This document shows positions 45,328-53,490 of a DNA stretch of 64,000 nucleotides, piece by piece. The position numbers and the translations under genes are program-made. The notes under the pieces are model-generated. The model did no database searches. It worked only from the letters and a program-made list of their open reading frames with translations, and was not told the DNA's origin. This DNA comes from Tepidimonas thermarum. Lineage in GTDB: Bacteria; Pseudomonadota; Gammaproteobacteria; Burkholderiales; Burkholderiaceae_C. Location: positions 1 through 64,000 of the forward strand of contig NZ_VJOL01000008.1 of assembly GCF_007556705.1 (NCBI RefSeq), in the 5' to 3' direction. Position 1 is the first letter of the stretch, and each line of letters starts with the position of its first letter.

Positions 45328-46319
45328 TTCAACCTCGTCTTTCGTACTGCTGGCTTGACGACTAAATGATCCGCCACCGCGTTGTGCTTCACCCGCTTGG
45401 GTGTTGCGCTTTTGGAGAGTGACGCTAGCGCGACGAACCAGGCCTTGGGCATGTCGGTGGGCAGGCCCACCGGGATGCCGGCGATCTTGGGGGTCTGGTG
45501 GAAGGGGTGGCCAGGCTCCTGAAAGCCGGGCTCGGTGCAGGCGATGCAGGCGTAGCCACCGCGCGTGCAGCTGCCTTCGCCGTTCCAGGGGCGGATGTTG
45601 CAGTCGGCATGCACCTGGGTGCCCTTGCAGCCCATGTGCTCCATCATGCAGCCCAGGTCGGACGGTTTTTCGGCGCTGGCCTTGAACTCGTAGTACTCGT
45701 TGCGCGTGCAACCGTGGTGCACCAGCTGGTCGGCGTAGAAGCGCGGGCGCGCCAGCGGATCGAGGTCGTCGACGCCGAAGGCGTCGGCGGCCAGCGCCAT
45801 CAGCGTGTCGATCACCCAGCTCGGGTGCGTGGGGCAGCCGGCGACGTTGATCACGGGCAGACCGCTGCCGCTTCGGAAGTCGGCCCCCAGCAGGCCGCCG
45901 ATGCGGTCGTCCTCGTACTGAAGGCCGCACGCGTCGGTGGGGTTGTCGCCACCAGCCGTGACACCGCCCCAGGCGGCGCAGCTGCCGATGGCCAGGACGT
46001 GTTTCGCTTTCGCTGCGAGTTCGCGCACCCAGTGGATCATGGACTGGCCGGTGCCGGCGAGCATGTGGAAGCGGCCGGTGCCGTTGGGGCCGCGCAGCAG
46101 CGAGCCTTCGACGCAAAGCGCGTCCAGCCGCGTGGCACCGTCGAGTATCGACTGCAGCAGCGCCAGCACGTCCTCGCCACTGGCGAGCGACAGCGAGGGG
46201 TGCCAGAGCACGTGAATACCCGCGTCGCGCAGATGGCCCTGGAAGTCGGTGGTGTCGGCACACAGCAGCGACATGCTGCAGCCGCCGCAGCCACCCGATT
46301 GCAGCCACAGGACGTTCAT
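45324..46319 (-). CDS. hoxB: Regulatory [NiFe]-hydrogenase small subunit HoxB (HupU)
   Basis: A 331-residue iron-sulphur subunit of the H2 sensor. It lacks a Tat signal and starts directly with MNVLWLQSGGCGGCSMSLL, giving the first cluster cysteines. The remaining ligands are in AIGSCAAWGG, INVAGCPTHPS, and the C-terminal CTRNEYYEF, CMMEHMGCKG, CNIRPWN, CTRGGYACIACTEPGF series. The last about 30 residues are a basic tail (SKSATPKRVKHN) longer than the cluster-binding core needs, where kinase contact in such sensors is thought to occur. The start ATG 46319 overlaps the preceding small ORF (ATGA); the stop overlaps hoxC (GTGA). Confidence 0.94.
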   Translation of the reverse strand: MNVLWLQSGGCGGCSMSLLCADTTDFQGHLRDAGIHVLWHPSLSLASGEDVLALLQSILDGATRLDALCVEGSLLRGPNGTGRFHMLAGTGQSMIHWVRELAAKAKHVLAIGSCAAWGGVTAGGDNPTDACGLQYEDDRIGGLLGADFRSGSGLPVINVAGCPTHPSWVIDTLMALAADAFGVDDLDPLARPRFYADQLVHHGCTRNEYYEFKASAEKPSDLGCMMEHMGCKGTQVHADCNIRPWNGEGSCTRGGYACIACTEPGFQEPGHPFHQTPKIAGIPVGLPTDMPKAWFVALASLSKSATPKRVKHNAVADHLVVKPAVRKTRLK

Positions 46320-46498
46320 GCGGGGGCCTCTTCTGTTGCGGGCTCGCCAGCCAACCAGCGGCAGGCCCAGGCGACGGCCAGGTCAGGAACGGCCAGCACT
46401 GCGGCCCCCGGTGCCGTGATCACGCCCGGGCGTTCGCGCCGCCGCGCCATCAGCGCGTCGGCGGCGTGGTAGCGGCCGGGCTGGTCGAATGCGGTCAT
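46316..46498 (-). CDS. Small 60-residue ORF between hoxA and hoxB
   Basis: A 60-residue frame that starts with ATG overlapping the hoxA TGA (ATGA) and stops with TGA overlapping the hoxB ATG (ATGA). The double coupling and the lack of spare bases argue that it is translated. The sequence is MTAFDQPGRYHAADALMARR, then a Pro/Ala/Val segment (PGVITAPGAAVLAVPDLAVAWA) and an acidic tail. I do not recognise a family, and there is no cysteine cluster or transmembrane helix of full length. It could be a link in translational coupling of hoxA and hoxB, or a small partner of the sensor. No function can be assigned. Confidence 0.6.
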   Translation of the reverse strand: MTAFDQPGRYHAADALMARRRERPGVITAPGAAVLAVPDLAVAWACRWLAGEPATEEAPA

Positions 46499-47955
46499 GG
46501 CTTGTCGAGACCGAAGCGTTGCATCTTGGCCCTGAGACCGACCCGCGAGAGGCCGAGTTCCGCGGCCGTCTTGGTCTTGTTCCAACGGTGCCGCAACAGG
46601 GTCTCACGCAGCACCATGGCCTCGATTACGTCCAGGCGGTCGTTCAGGCTGCCACTGGAGGGAAGAGCGGCCGCGAGTTCGCCGCCACCACCGGCCGCAC
46701 GACCCTGCAGCACGCGCGGCGAAAAGGCGGCCGGCGCAAGCGTGGTGCCGTCATGCAGCGCCAGTGCGCGACCGATTTCGTTACGCAGCTCGCGGATGTT
46801 GCCAGGCCAGGGGTAGGCGAGCAGGCAGGCCAGAGTCTCGTCGGGCAGTGTGGCGCCGGGGTGCCCCAATTCGGCCGCAACGTCGTGCACGATCTGGCGC
46901 GCAATCAGCGGGATGTCACCCACCCGCTCGCGCAGCGGCGGCACGGTGAGCGTAACGGCCGAGAGCCGGTAGTAGAGGTCCTCGCGGAACAGGCCTTCGC
47001 GCACGCGCTGTTCCAGCTGCCGGTGGGTGGCGGCAATGATGCGCACGTCTACCGGCACCGGCCGCGCCGCGCCCACGGGTCGCACCTCCCCTTCCTGCAG
47101 CACGCGCAGCAGCTTGACCTGGAAAGCCGGCGAGGTCTCGCCGATCTCGTCGAGGAAGACGGTGCCACCGTCGGCGCGCTGGAACAGGCCGACGTGGTCC
47201 TCAAACGCACCGGTGAAGGCGCCGCGCTTGTGGCCGAACAGCTCGGATTCGAGCAGGGTGTCAGGGATGGCGGCGCAGTTCTCCACCACGAAAGGGCCCC
47301 TCAGGCGCGGGCTCGCATAGTGGACGGCGCGCGCCAGCAGTTCTTTGCCGGTGCCCGACTCGCCCAGCACCAGCACCGGAATGTCGTAGCGCGCCACGCG
47401 TTCGGCCATGCGGCAGATGAGGTCCATCGGACTGCCCGGCGCACGCACGATGCGCTCGAACCCGAAGTGGCTCTTGGCCTGCGCCATCTGCGTGGCGGTG
47501 CGCTGGCGCAGCACGCGGGTGCTGGTGCGCAGCTCCAGGTCCAGCCACGCGGTCTGCCGCTGCAGCACCTGGGCTTCCACCGCGTTGCGCACCGAGTCGA
47601 GCAGATGGTCGGGCGACCAGGGCTTGAGGATGTACTGGTAGATGCCGGCTTCGTTGATGCCGGCGATGATGTCTTCGCTGTCGGTGTAGCCGGAGATGAC
47701 GATGCGCACGATGTCGGGCCACTGCTCACGCACTTCTTTGAGGAAGTTCACGCCGGTCATGCCGGGCATGCGCTGGTCGCACAGGATCACGTTCACCGGC
47801 TGGCGCTGCAGCAGGCCTCGCGCCTCGTCGGCGCTGCTGGCGGTCAAGACGGTGAAGTCCTCGTCCAGCGTGCGGCGCAGCGCGTCCTGCGAACGTACCT
47901 CGTCATCGACCACCAGCACGGTGGGCTTCCGGTCGTGCACTCGGGGTGGGGTCAC
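46495..47955 (-). CDS. hoxA: Hydrogenase transcriptional activator HoxA (HupR type, NtrC family)
   Basis: A 486-residue sigma-54 activator. The receiver domain has VLVVDDE and the phosphoacceptor Asp at about 60 in VILCDQRMPGMTG. The AAA+ domain has GESGTGKELLARA (Walker A), GAFTGAF (the sigma-54 contact loop), GGTVFLDEIGE (Walker B) and RIIAATHRQLEQRV. The C-terminal Fis-type helix-turn-helix is TLLRHRWNKTKTAAELGLSRVGLRAKMQRFGL. In related hydrogenase regulators the unphosphorylated form activates. Start at GTG 47955, just after the hypX stop; GTG 47940 is an alternative. The matching sigma-54 promoter lies upstream of hoxK. Confidence 0.94.
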   Translation of the reverse strand: MTPPRVHDRKPTVLVVDDEVRSQDALRRTLDEDFTVLTASSADEARGLLQRQPVNVILCDQRMPGMTGVNFLKEVREQWPDIVRIVISGYTDSEDIIAGINEAGIYQYILKPWSPDHLLDSVRNAVEAQVLQRQTAWLDLELRTSTRVLRQRTATQMAQAKSHFGFERIVRAPGSPMDLICRMAERVARYDIPVLVLGESGTGKELLARAVHYASPRLRGPFVVENCAAIPDTLLESELFGHKRGAFTGAFEDHVGLFQRADGGTVFLDEIGETSPAFQVKLLRVLQEGEVRPVGAARPVPVDVRIIAATHRQLEQRVREGLFREDLYYRLSAVTLTVPPLRERVGDIPLIARQIVHDVAAELGHPGATLPDETLACLLAYPWPGNIRELRNEIGRALALHDGTTLAPAAFSPRVLQGRAAGGGGELAAALPSSGSLNDRLDVIEAMVLRETLLRHRWNKTKTAAELGLSRVGLRAKMQRFGLDKP

Positions 47956-47963
47956 GGCGGCAC

Positions 47964-49706
47964 TCAGCGGTGGGTGGCGAGGTGGCGCGGTGTCCACGCG
48001 TGCGGCAGCTTGTGCACAAAGTGATGCCGGGCTACGTGGTAGCTCGGGTCGAAGCCGTAGAAGTTGCGGTGCATGCGCGCCAGTTCCTGTTCGCGGTAGC
48101 GGACCAGTGGGCAGCACGCCTCGTCGGCGGCACGCTGGGCCTGCTTGGCCGCCACCTGTTTGGCATAATTGTAGGAGCCGGCCAGCGCCAGCGCACGTTC
48201 GATGACACGGCTTTCATAGCCCTCGCGTGGCTCCTCGTCGCAGGCGTCGATCAGACCGATGCGCAGCGCGTCGGCGGCGCGCAGCGGCAGGCGCCCGGCC
48301 ATCAGCTCGCGCGCGCCGGTGTCGCCCAAACGGCGTGGCAGCAGGTAGGTCCAGTATTCCGAGCCGTAGAGGTTACCCATGTTTTTGTAGTGGGGGTTGA
48401 GCACCACGCCTTCGTGTGCCCAGACCTGGTCGGCTGCGAGCGCCAGGAAAACTCCGCCTGCCCCCGCATTGCCGCGCATCACGCTGACCGTGAGACGGTC
48501 GGTGGTCTCCAGCACCGCCAGCGCCGCGTCGTCCATGGCCTGGATGTTGCGCCAGGACGCGTCGGCAGGGCTGTCACCCGGTCGGTGCGCCGCAGCCTCG
48601 ATGCTGTTGAGGTCGATGCCGTTGCTGAAGAAGTCCTCACCGCCCATGAGCAGCAGCACCTGTGTCGGCCGCTCGCGCACGGCCAGCAGGGCAGCGCGCA
48701 GGCGCTCGCAGCGCTCGGTGCTCATCGCGCCGTTGTAGAAGTCGAAGTATAGGCAGCCTACGCGCGCCCCCTCGGGCCCATGTTCTGTGTAGCGCAGTTC
48801 GGCCCACTCGTCGGCTGCGCGCATCAGGGGCACGGGCCGCTGGGGCAGCGCCGCCGCTTCGTTTACAAACACGTCGGCCACCACCTGCTTGATGTGCCCC
48901 TGGCCGGGCACGGTGCCCGGCGGGTCGGCCAGCCGTGCGTGGCCGATCCACACGCCGCCATCGACCGTCCGGCGCAGCAATGCGCCGTCGCGCGTCGCAA
49001 GCGGTTCCCCAGGCGCACGGTCCGCGAACTCGGTGAGGGCAGCGGCACTGGCCTCGTGGGGGTCGCTCAGGTAACAGGATCGACCCCAGAGCACGTCCAG
49101 TACGCCGGGCTGACCATCGGCACAGCGCAGCTTGGCAAGCACGGTGGCGGTGTCGTCGCGCGACCAGTCGATGGCGCGATCGGACTGCTTCATCAAGGGT
49201 TTCCATGTCGGTGTGGGCCTGGCCAGTGGCGGCGCCTCCCGGTGGCCCGCAGCAAAGCGCGCCACTGCTTCCAGCGTGGCCTGCAGCGCCGCCTGCGTCA
49301 CCTCACGCCGGTACAAACTCCCCTTGCTGGCAGGGCGCATGTCGAACGACGCATGGGCCCAGACCGGACCGGCGTCGTACTCGCCGTCAGCCTGCAGCAC
49401 GGTGACGCCCCAGCGCAGCAGGCGGTCGCGCACTGCCCAGTCCAGCGCGCTGGGGCCCTGGTCACCCGGCGGACCGGGGTGCACCACGAAACAGGGCACG
49501 CGTTGCCAGACCGAGGACGGGATGCGCCGTTTGAGGAAGGGAGCGAGCACCAAATCGGGCGCAAACTCCTGAACCGCCTCTTCGGTCACGCTGTCGGCAA
49601 TGTCAAGTTCCACGCTGAGCGTGTGGCCACGCGCGCGCAGCTCGGCGAATAGACGCTGACTGAGGCTGTTGAAGCTGTGGCAGAGCAGCAGAATGCGCAA
49701 GGCCAT
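47964..49706 (-). CDS. hypX: HypX (HoxX), CO-ligand synthase of [NiFe]-hydrogenase
   Basis: A 580-residue two-domain protein. The N-terminal half resembles formyl-tetrahydrofolate hydrolases (ILLLCHSFNSLSQRLF, HPGPPGDQGPSALDWA). The C-terminal half is crotonase-like (LLMGGEDFFSNGIDLN, RGNAGAGGVFLALAADQVW, GSEYWTYLLPRRLG). HypX makes the active-site CO from formyl-THF when oxygen is present, so it indicates aerobic H2 use. It lies between hypE (39 bases upstream) and hoxA, at its usual place in aerobic clusters. Confidence 0.92.
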   Translation of the reverse strand: MALRILLLCHSFNSLSQRLFAELRARGHTLSVELDIADSVTEEAVQEFAPDLVLAPFLKRRIPSSVWQRVPCFVVHPGPPGDQGPSALDWAVRDRLLRWGVTVLQADGEYDAGPVWAHASFDMRPASKGSLYRREVTQAALQATLEAVARFAAGHREAPPLARPTPTWKPLMKQSDRAIDWSRDDTATVLAKLRCADGQPGVLDVLWGRSCYLSDPHEASAAALTEFADRAPGEPLATRDGALLRRTVDGGVWIGHARLADPPGTVPGQGHIKQVVADVFVNEAAALPQRPVPLMRAADEWAELRYTEHGPEGARVGCLYFDFYNGAMSTERCERLRAALLAVRERPTQVLLLMGGEDFFSNGIDLNSIEAAAHRPGDSPADASWRNIQAMDDAALAVLETTDRLTVSVMRGNAGAGGVFLALAADQVWAHEGVVLNPHYKNMGNLYGSEYWTYLLPRRLGDTGARELMAGRLPLRAADALRIGLIDACDEEPREGYESRVIERALALAGSYNYAKQVAAKQAQRAADEACCPLVRYREQELARMHRNFYGFDPSYHVARHHFVHKLPHAWTPRHLATHR

Positions 49707-49745
49707 GAATTGACGGTGTAGATCGCTCAGTGACGCACACGGGTG

Positions 49746-50858
49746 TCAACAAATCCTGGGCAACTGCTCCCCGCTGAGCCAGTCCACCACACGCCGACCA
49801 CCAAAGCTCGTGGCCATCTGAACGAACTGGTGTGGGTCGGCGGTGACCTCGCCGATGCGCGCGGCGTCCTGCCCGAGCGGGTGGGTGCGCATGGCGGCCA
49901 GCACAGCCTCAGCCGCCTCGGATGCAACCACCGCGATCAGCTTGCCTTCGTTGGCGACGTAGAGCGGGTCCAGGCCCAGCAGCTCGCAGGCTGCCTTCAC
50001 CTGGGGCTTGACGGGAATCGCGGCCTCCTGCAACAGCATGCCAACGCCGGACTGGCGCGCGATTTCGTTGAGCGTGGTGGCCAGACCTCCACGCGTGGGG
50101 TCGCGCAGGACGCGCACGGCGCCGGGTGCAGCCGCCAGTATCGCCGCCACCAGGGTGTGCAGCGGGGCCGTATCACTCTGAATGGTGGTTTCGAAAGCCA
50201 GTGACTCGCGCTGCGAGAGCACGGCCACGCCGTGGTCGCCGATGGTGCCAGACAGCAGGATCACGTCGCCCGGCTGCGCGTGGCGGCCGCTGATGCACAC
50301 GCCCGATGGCAGCACGCCCACGCCGGTGGTGCTGATAAACACGCCGTCTCCCTTGCCCTGCTCCACCACCTTGGTGTCGCCGGTCACCACCGGCACGCCG
50401 GCCTCGCGCGCCGCAGTGGCCATGCTGCGGACGATACGTTGCAGGTCGGCTAGCGGGAAACCTTCTTCGATGATGAAGCTCGCGCTCAGGTACAGCGGCC
50501 GCGCACCCAACATGGCCACGTCATTGACTGTGCCGTGCACCGACAGGCAGCCGATGTCGCCGCCGGGGAAGAACAGCGGCGAGATCACATGGCCGTCGGT
50601 CGCCATCACCAGCCGCCCCTCGGCAGGGTCGAAGGCCGGCAACGCCAACACCGCACCGTCGTCACCCTGGCGCAGATACTCGTTGTCGAAGGCGGCGAGG
50701 AACAGTTCTTCGATCAGCTGCGCCGCCGCCTTGCCGCCCGCGCCGTGGCCCATGTCGATGTGGCCGTGCTTGATGTCCAGTGGGCGGATGTAGTTCTTCT
50801 TCACGGGCTTGGGGGCGAGCGCCTCTCCGGCGCCGGCCAGGTCGTGTTCGGTTCTCAT
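49746..50858 (-). CDS. hypE: Hydrogenase maturation protein HypE
   Basis: A 370-residue PurM-like enzyme that dehydrates the thiocarboxamide on its own C-terminal Cys to thiocyanate, the source of the CN ligands. The C-terminus is the required PRIC. The ATP-binding core is recognisable in HIDMGHGAGGKAAAQLIEE, ATDGHVISPLFFPGGDIG, VVTGDTKVVEQGKGDGVFI and RDPTRGGLATTLNEIA. ATG 50858 overlaps the hypD stop (ATGA), so hypD and hypE are translationally coupled; their proteins act together with HypC. Confidence 0.96.
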   Translation of the reverse strand: MRTEHDLAGAGEALAPKPVKKNYIRPLDIKHGHIDMGHGAGGKAAAQLIEELFLAAFDNEYLRQGDDGAVLALPAFDPAEGRLVMATDGHVISPLFFPGGDIGCLSVHGTVNDVAMLGARPLYLSASFIIEEGFPLADLQRIVRSMATAAREAGVPVVTGDTKVVEQGKGDGVFISTTGVGVLPSGVCISGRHAQPGDVILLSGTIGDHGVAVLSQRESLAFETTIQSDTAPLHTLVAAILAAAPGAVRVLRDPTRGGLATTLNEIARQSGVGMLLQEAAIPVKPQVKAACELLGLDPLYVANEGKLIAVVASEAAEAVLAAMRTHPLGQDAARIGEVTADPHQFVQMATSFGGRRVVDWLSGEQLPRIC

Positions 50859-52012
50859 GGGGTGACCTCCTCGGTGGCATCGGCGATGAGGATGTCGCGG
50901 AAGCGCCCGTAGGTGTAGTGCGCGGCGCAGGCGCCTTCGCTGGACACCATGCAGGAGCCCACTGGGTTCTCGGGGGTACAGACGGTGCCAAAGATCTTAC
51001 AGTCGGCGGGCTTCTTCACGCCGCGCAGGATGGCACCGCACTCGCAAGCCTTGTTATCGGGCACGGAACGATAGGCCAAGTCGAAGCGACGCTCGGCATC
51101 GAACGCGGCGAAAGCCTCGCGGATTTTGAGAGCGCTGTAGGGCACCTCGCCCAGACCGCGCCACTCGAAGCTGGGGCGCAGCTCAAAGACCTCGGATACC
51201 AGAGCCTGGGCACGCAGATTGCCCTCGGACGTGACAGCGCGGGTAAACTCGTTTTCCACACGGGCGTCACCGCGGTTGACCTGACGCACCAGCATCAGGA
51301 TGGCCTGCATCACGTCCAGCGGCTCGAAGCCGGCGATCACCACCGGCTTGTGGTACTCCTCGGCGAAGTATTCGTAGGGGGCAGAGCCGATCACGATGCT
51401 CACATGCGCCGGGCCGACGAAGCCGTCGATCGGCACGGTGCCAAACTGGCGCACCTCAGGCGATTCGAGAATGTGGGTGATGGCCGAGGGCGTGAGCACG
51501 TGGCAGCACAGCACACTGAAATTGGACAGGCCCTCGCGTTGCGCGTCAAGAATGGCCAGCGCCGTGGGCGGCGTGGTGGTTTCGAAACCAATGGCAAAAA
51601 ACACCACCTCGCGCTGCGGATTCGCGCGGGCGATGGCCAGCGCGTCGGCGGCCGAATAGATCATGCGGATGTCGCCACCGCGTGCCTTGGCCTTGATAAG
51701 CGACAGCCCGTCACTGGCCGGCACGCGCATGGTGTCGCCGTAGGTGCAAACGATGGCATTGCGCTGCAGCGCCAGACGGATCGCCAGATCGATGCGGCCA
51801 ATGGGTAGCACGCAGACCGGGCAGCCTGGTCCGTGAACCATGCGCACGTTGGACGGCAGCAGTTCGAGTACGCCGTAGCGACTGATGGCGTGCGTGTGGC
51901 CGCCGCAGAACTCCATGAAGCTGTAGGAGCGTTTCGGGTCGGCCTCGGCATGGATGCGTTCGCCGATCCGTTGAGCCAGCTCGCCATCGCGGAATTCATT
52001 AATGTATTTCAT
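50855..52012 (-). CDS. hypD: Hydrogenase maturation protein HypD
   Basis: A 385-residue iron-sulphur scaffold that, with HypC, assembles the Fe(CN)2CO unit. Cysteine motifs are complete: MEFCGGHTHAI, HGPGCPVCVLP, and the C-terminal cluster ligands CECGAIL, GVKKPADCKIFGTVCTPENPVGSCMVS. The segment AIGFETTTPPTALAI and the redox-related FAEEYHKPVVIAGFEPLDV are conserved. Start at ATG 52012. It lies 29 bases after hypC. Confidence 0.96.
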   Translation of the reverse strand: MKYINEFRDGELAQRIGERIHAEADPKRSYSFMEFCGGHTHAISRYGVLELLPSNVRMVHGPGCPVCVLPIGRIDLAIRLALQRNAIVCTYGDTMRVPASDGLSLIKAKARGGDIRMIYSAADALAIARANPQREVVFFAIGFETTTPPTALAILDAQREGLSNFSVLCCHVLTPSAITHILESPEVRQFGTVPIDGFVGPAHVSIVIGSAPYEYFAEEYHKPVVIAGFEPLDVMQAILMLVRQVNRGDARVENEFTRAVTSEGNLRAQALVSEVFELRPSFEWRGLGEVPYSALKIREAFAAFDAERRFDLAYRSVPDNKACECGAILRGVKKPADCKIFGTVCTPENPVGSCMVSSEGACAAHYTYGRFRDILIADATEEVTP

Positions 52013-52041
52013 AGGGCCCTCACGCTACCCATTGCATGTGG

Positions 52042-52347
52042 TTAGCTGCTCCAAGACTGGGAAGAACCCTGGTCTTCGCCGGGTCCGTGGGCTGCCCCCG
52101 CGTGGAACGGCCCGGCGCTGGGGCTCTGCTCGGCTGTCTGCATCTCGGCAAACAGGGCCAGGGTCTTCTCGGCCTCTTCTGGGTCGATCAGGCCGATGGC
52201 GTGGCCCACGTGCACGATCACGTAATCGCCGACCTCGGCCTCGGGCACCAGGGCAATGGAGATGGCTTTGTGGATACCGCCGAGGTCGACCACCGCCTGG
52301 TCCTGGTCGCGTTTCGCGACGAGGCGCGCGGGAATGGCTAGGCACAT
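52042..52347 (-). CDS. hypC: Hydrogenase maturation chaperone HypC
   Basis: A 101-residue chaperone that carries the Fe-ligand group with HypD and delivers it to the large subunit. It begins MCLAIPARLV, where Cys2 is essential after Met removal. The OB-fold core VVDLGGIHKAISIALVPEAEVGDYVIVHVGHAI is standard. The tail after residue 75 is longer than usual and Gly/Ser-rich. The hypF gene upstream overlaps its start by 10 bases. Confidence 0.95.
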   Translation of the reverse strand: MCLAIPARLVAKRDQDQAVVDLGGIHKAISIALVPEAEVGDYVIVHVGHAIGLIDPEEAEKTLALFAEMQTAEQSPSAGPFHAGAAHGPGEDQGSSQSWSS

Positions 52348-53477
52348 GAAACGGTCTCCTCAACGGGGGGAATGGCTGTGGGTGTTTTGAGTTGCTGCGC
52401 GGCCACCCAGGCCTGGCCGATGGCCAGCCCCGCATCGCCACAGCCGGATGGACCGGGCAGGTAAACGGTGAGTCCCGCATCGACCAGGCGACGCACGGTG
52501 CGCTCGCGCAGGATGCGGTTGAAGAAGCAGCCCCCGCCGAGGGTGGCGGTGCGGGTGCCACGCGCGTGGGCGGCGGCGATCAATGCATCGGCCAGCGCGT
52601 CGGCCATGGCTAGGTGGAAGCCGGCCGCGGCGGCATCGGCATCGGGCGCGTCGAAGAGCTGCGCCAGCACGGGGCGCAGATCGATCACCCCATCGGCACC
52701 GATCACCGCACCGGGCAAGGGTGCGAGGGTGGGCTGGGCGGTCAAGGCGCGCGCGGCCGCCTGCTCCAGCGCGATCGCCGCCTGGGCCTCGTCGCGCTGG
52801 TGATGGCACAGACCGAGCGCGCCGGCGGCGGCGTCGAACCAGCGGCCGGCGCTGCTGGTCTTCGGACAGTTCAGGCCCTTGTCCAGCATCTGGTGCACAC
52901 CGGCGGCCACCGCTTCGCCCACCGCCAGCCCGAAACGCGGCACGATCTCGTCGCCGCGCCCTATCGCGTGCAGCGCACTGGTCGCCATGCGCCAGGGTTC
53001 GCGGGCGGCCCGGTCACCGCCCGGCAGGGCCAGCGGCTGTAGGTGCCCCAGGCGCTGCCACTGCGCACCATCGAGCCAGAGCAGCTCGCCGCCCCAGGGC
53101 GTGCGGTCCGTTCCGAGGCCCACGCCATCGAGCGCGAGACCCACGACCGCTTCGGTGATGCCGTGCTCGGCGATCACCGCCGCCAGGTGCGCGTGGTGGT
53201 GCTGCACGCCAATAGCGGGTACACCCAGCGCATCGGCGGTGGCGATGGCCAGCTGCGTGCTGAAGAAATCGGGGTGCAGGTCGTGTGCGATGGCCTGCAC
53301 CGGGGCACCAGCGTCCGCCGCCTGTCGCACCAGTGCCTGCACCGAAAGCTCCAGTGCTGCGCAGGCCGCCGGGTCGCTGAGATCACCGTGCACCGGCGAC
53401 CAGTGCGCACGACCGCCCAGCACCAGGCACGCCGCGTTCTTGAGCCAGGCGCCGACGGCGAGTACGGTTGCGCTCAT
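52338..53477 (-). CDS. hypF: Truncated HypF (HypF1 type) carbamoyltransferase
   Basis: A 379-residue protein that corresponds only to the C-terminal Kae1-like domain of HypF. Metal ligands are in HHHAH (residues 93-97) and GGGCFFNRILRERTV; GVGLGTDRTPWGGELL and SSAGRWFDAAAGALG are further family motifs. The acylphosphatase, zinc-finger and YrdC-like domains of full HypF (about 750 residues) are absent. The start is ATG 53477, 13 bases after hypB, leaving no room for them. A similarly shortened HypF1 is known in the MBH cluster of Ralstonia. It would need another protein to make the carbamoyl-adenylate, so a second full HypF is likely elsewhere. Confidence 0.9.
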   Translation of the reverse strand: MSATVLAVGAWLKNAACLVLGGRAHWSPVHGDLSDPAACAALELSVQALVRQAADAGAPVQAIAHDLHPDFFSTQLAIATADALGVPAIGVQHHHAHLAAVIAEHGITEAVVGLALDGVGLGTDRTPWGGELLWLDGAQWQRLGHLQPLALPGGDRAAREPWRMATSALHAIGRGDEIVPRFGLAVGEAVAAGVHQMLDKGLNCPKTSSAGRWFDAAAGALGLCHHQRDEAQAAIALEQAAARALTAQPTLAPLPGAVIGADGVIDLRPVLAQLFDAPDADAAAAGFHLAMADALADALIAAAHARGTRTATLGGGCFFNRILRERTVRRLVDAGLTVYLPGPSGCGDAGLAIGQAWVAAQQLKTPTAIPPVEETVSCA

Positions 53478-53490
53478 GGCGTCGCATCCT

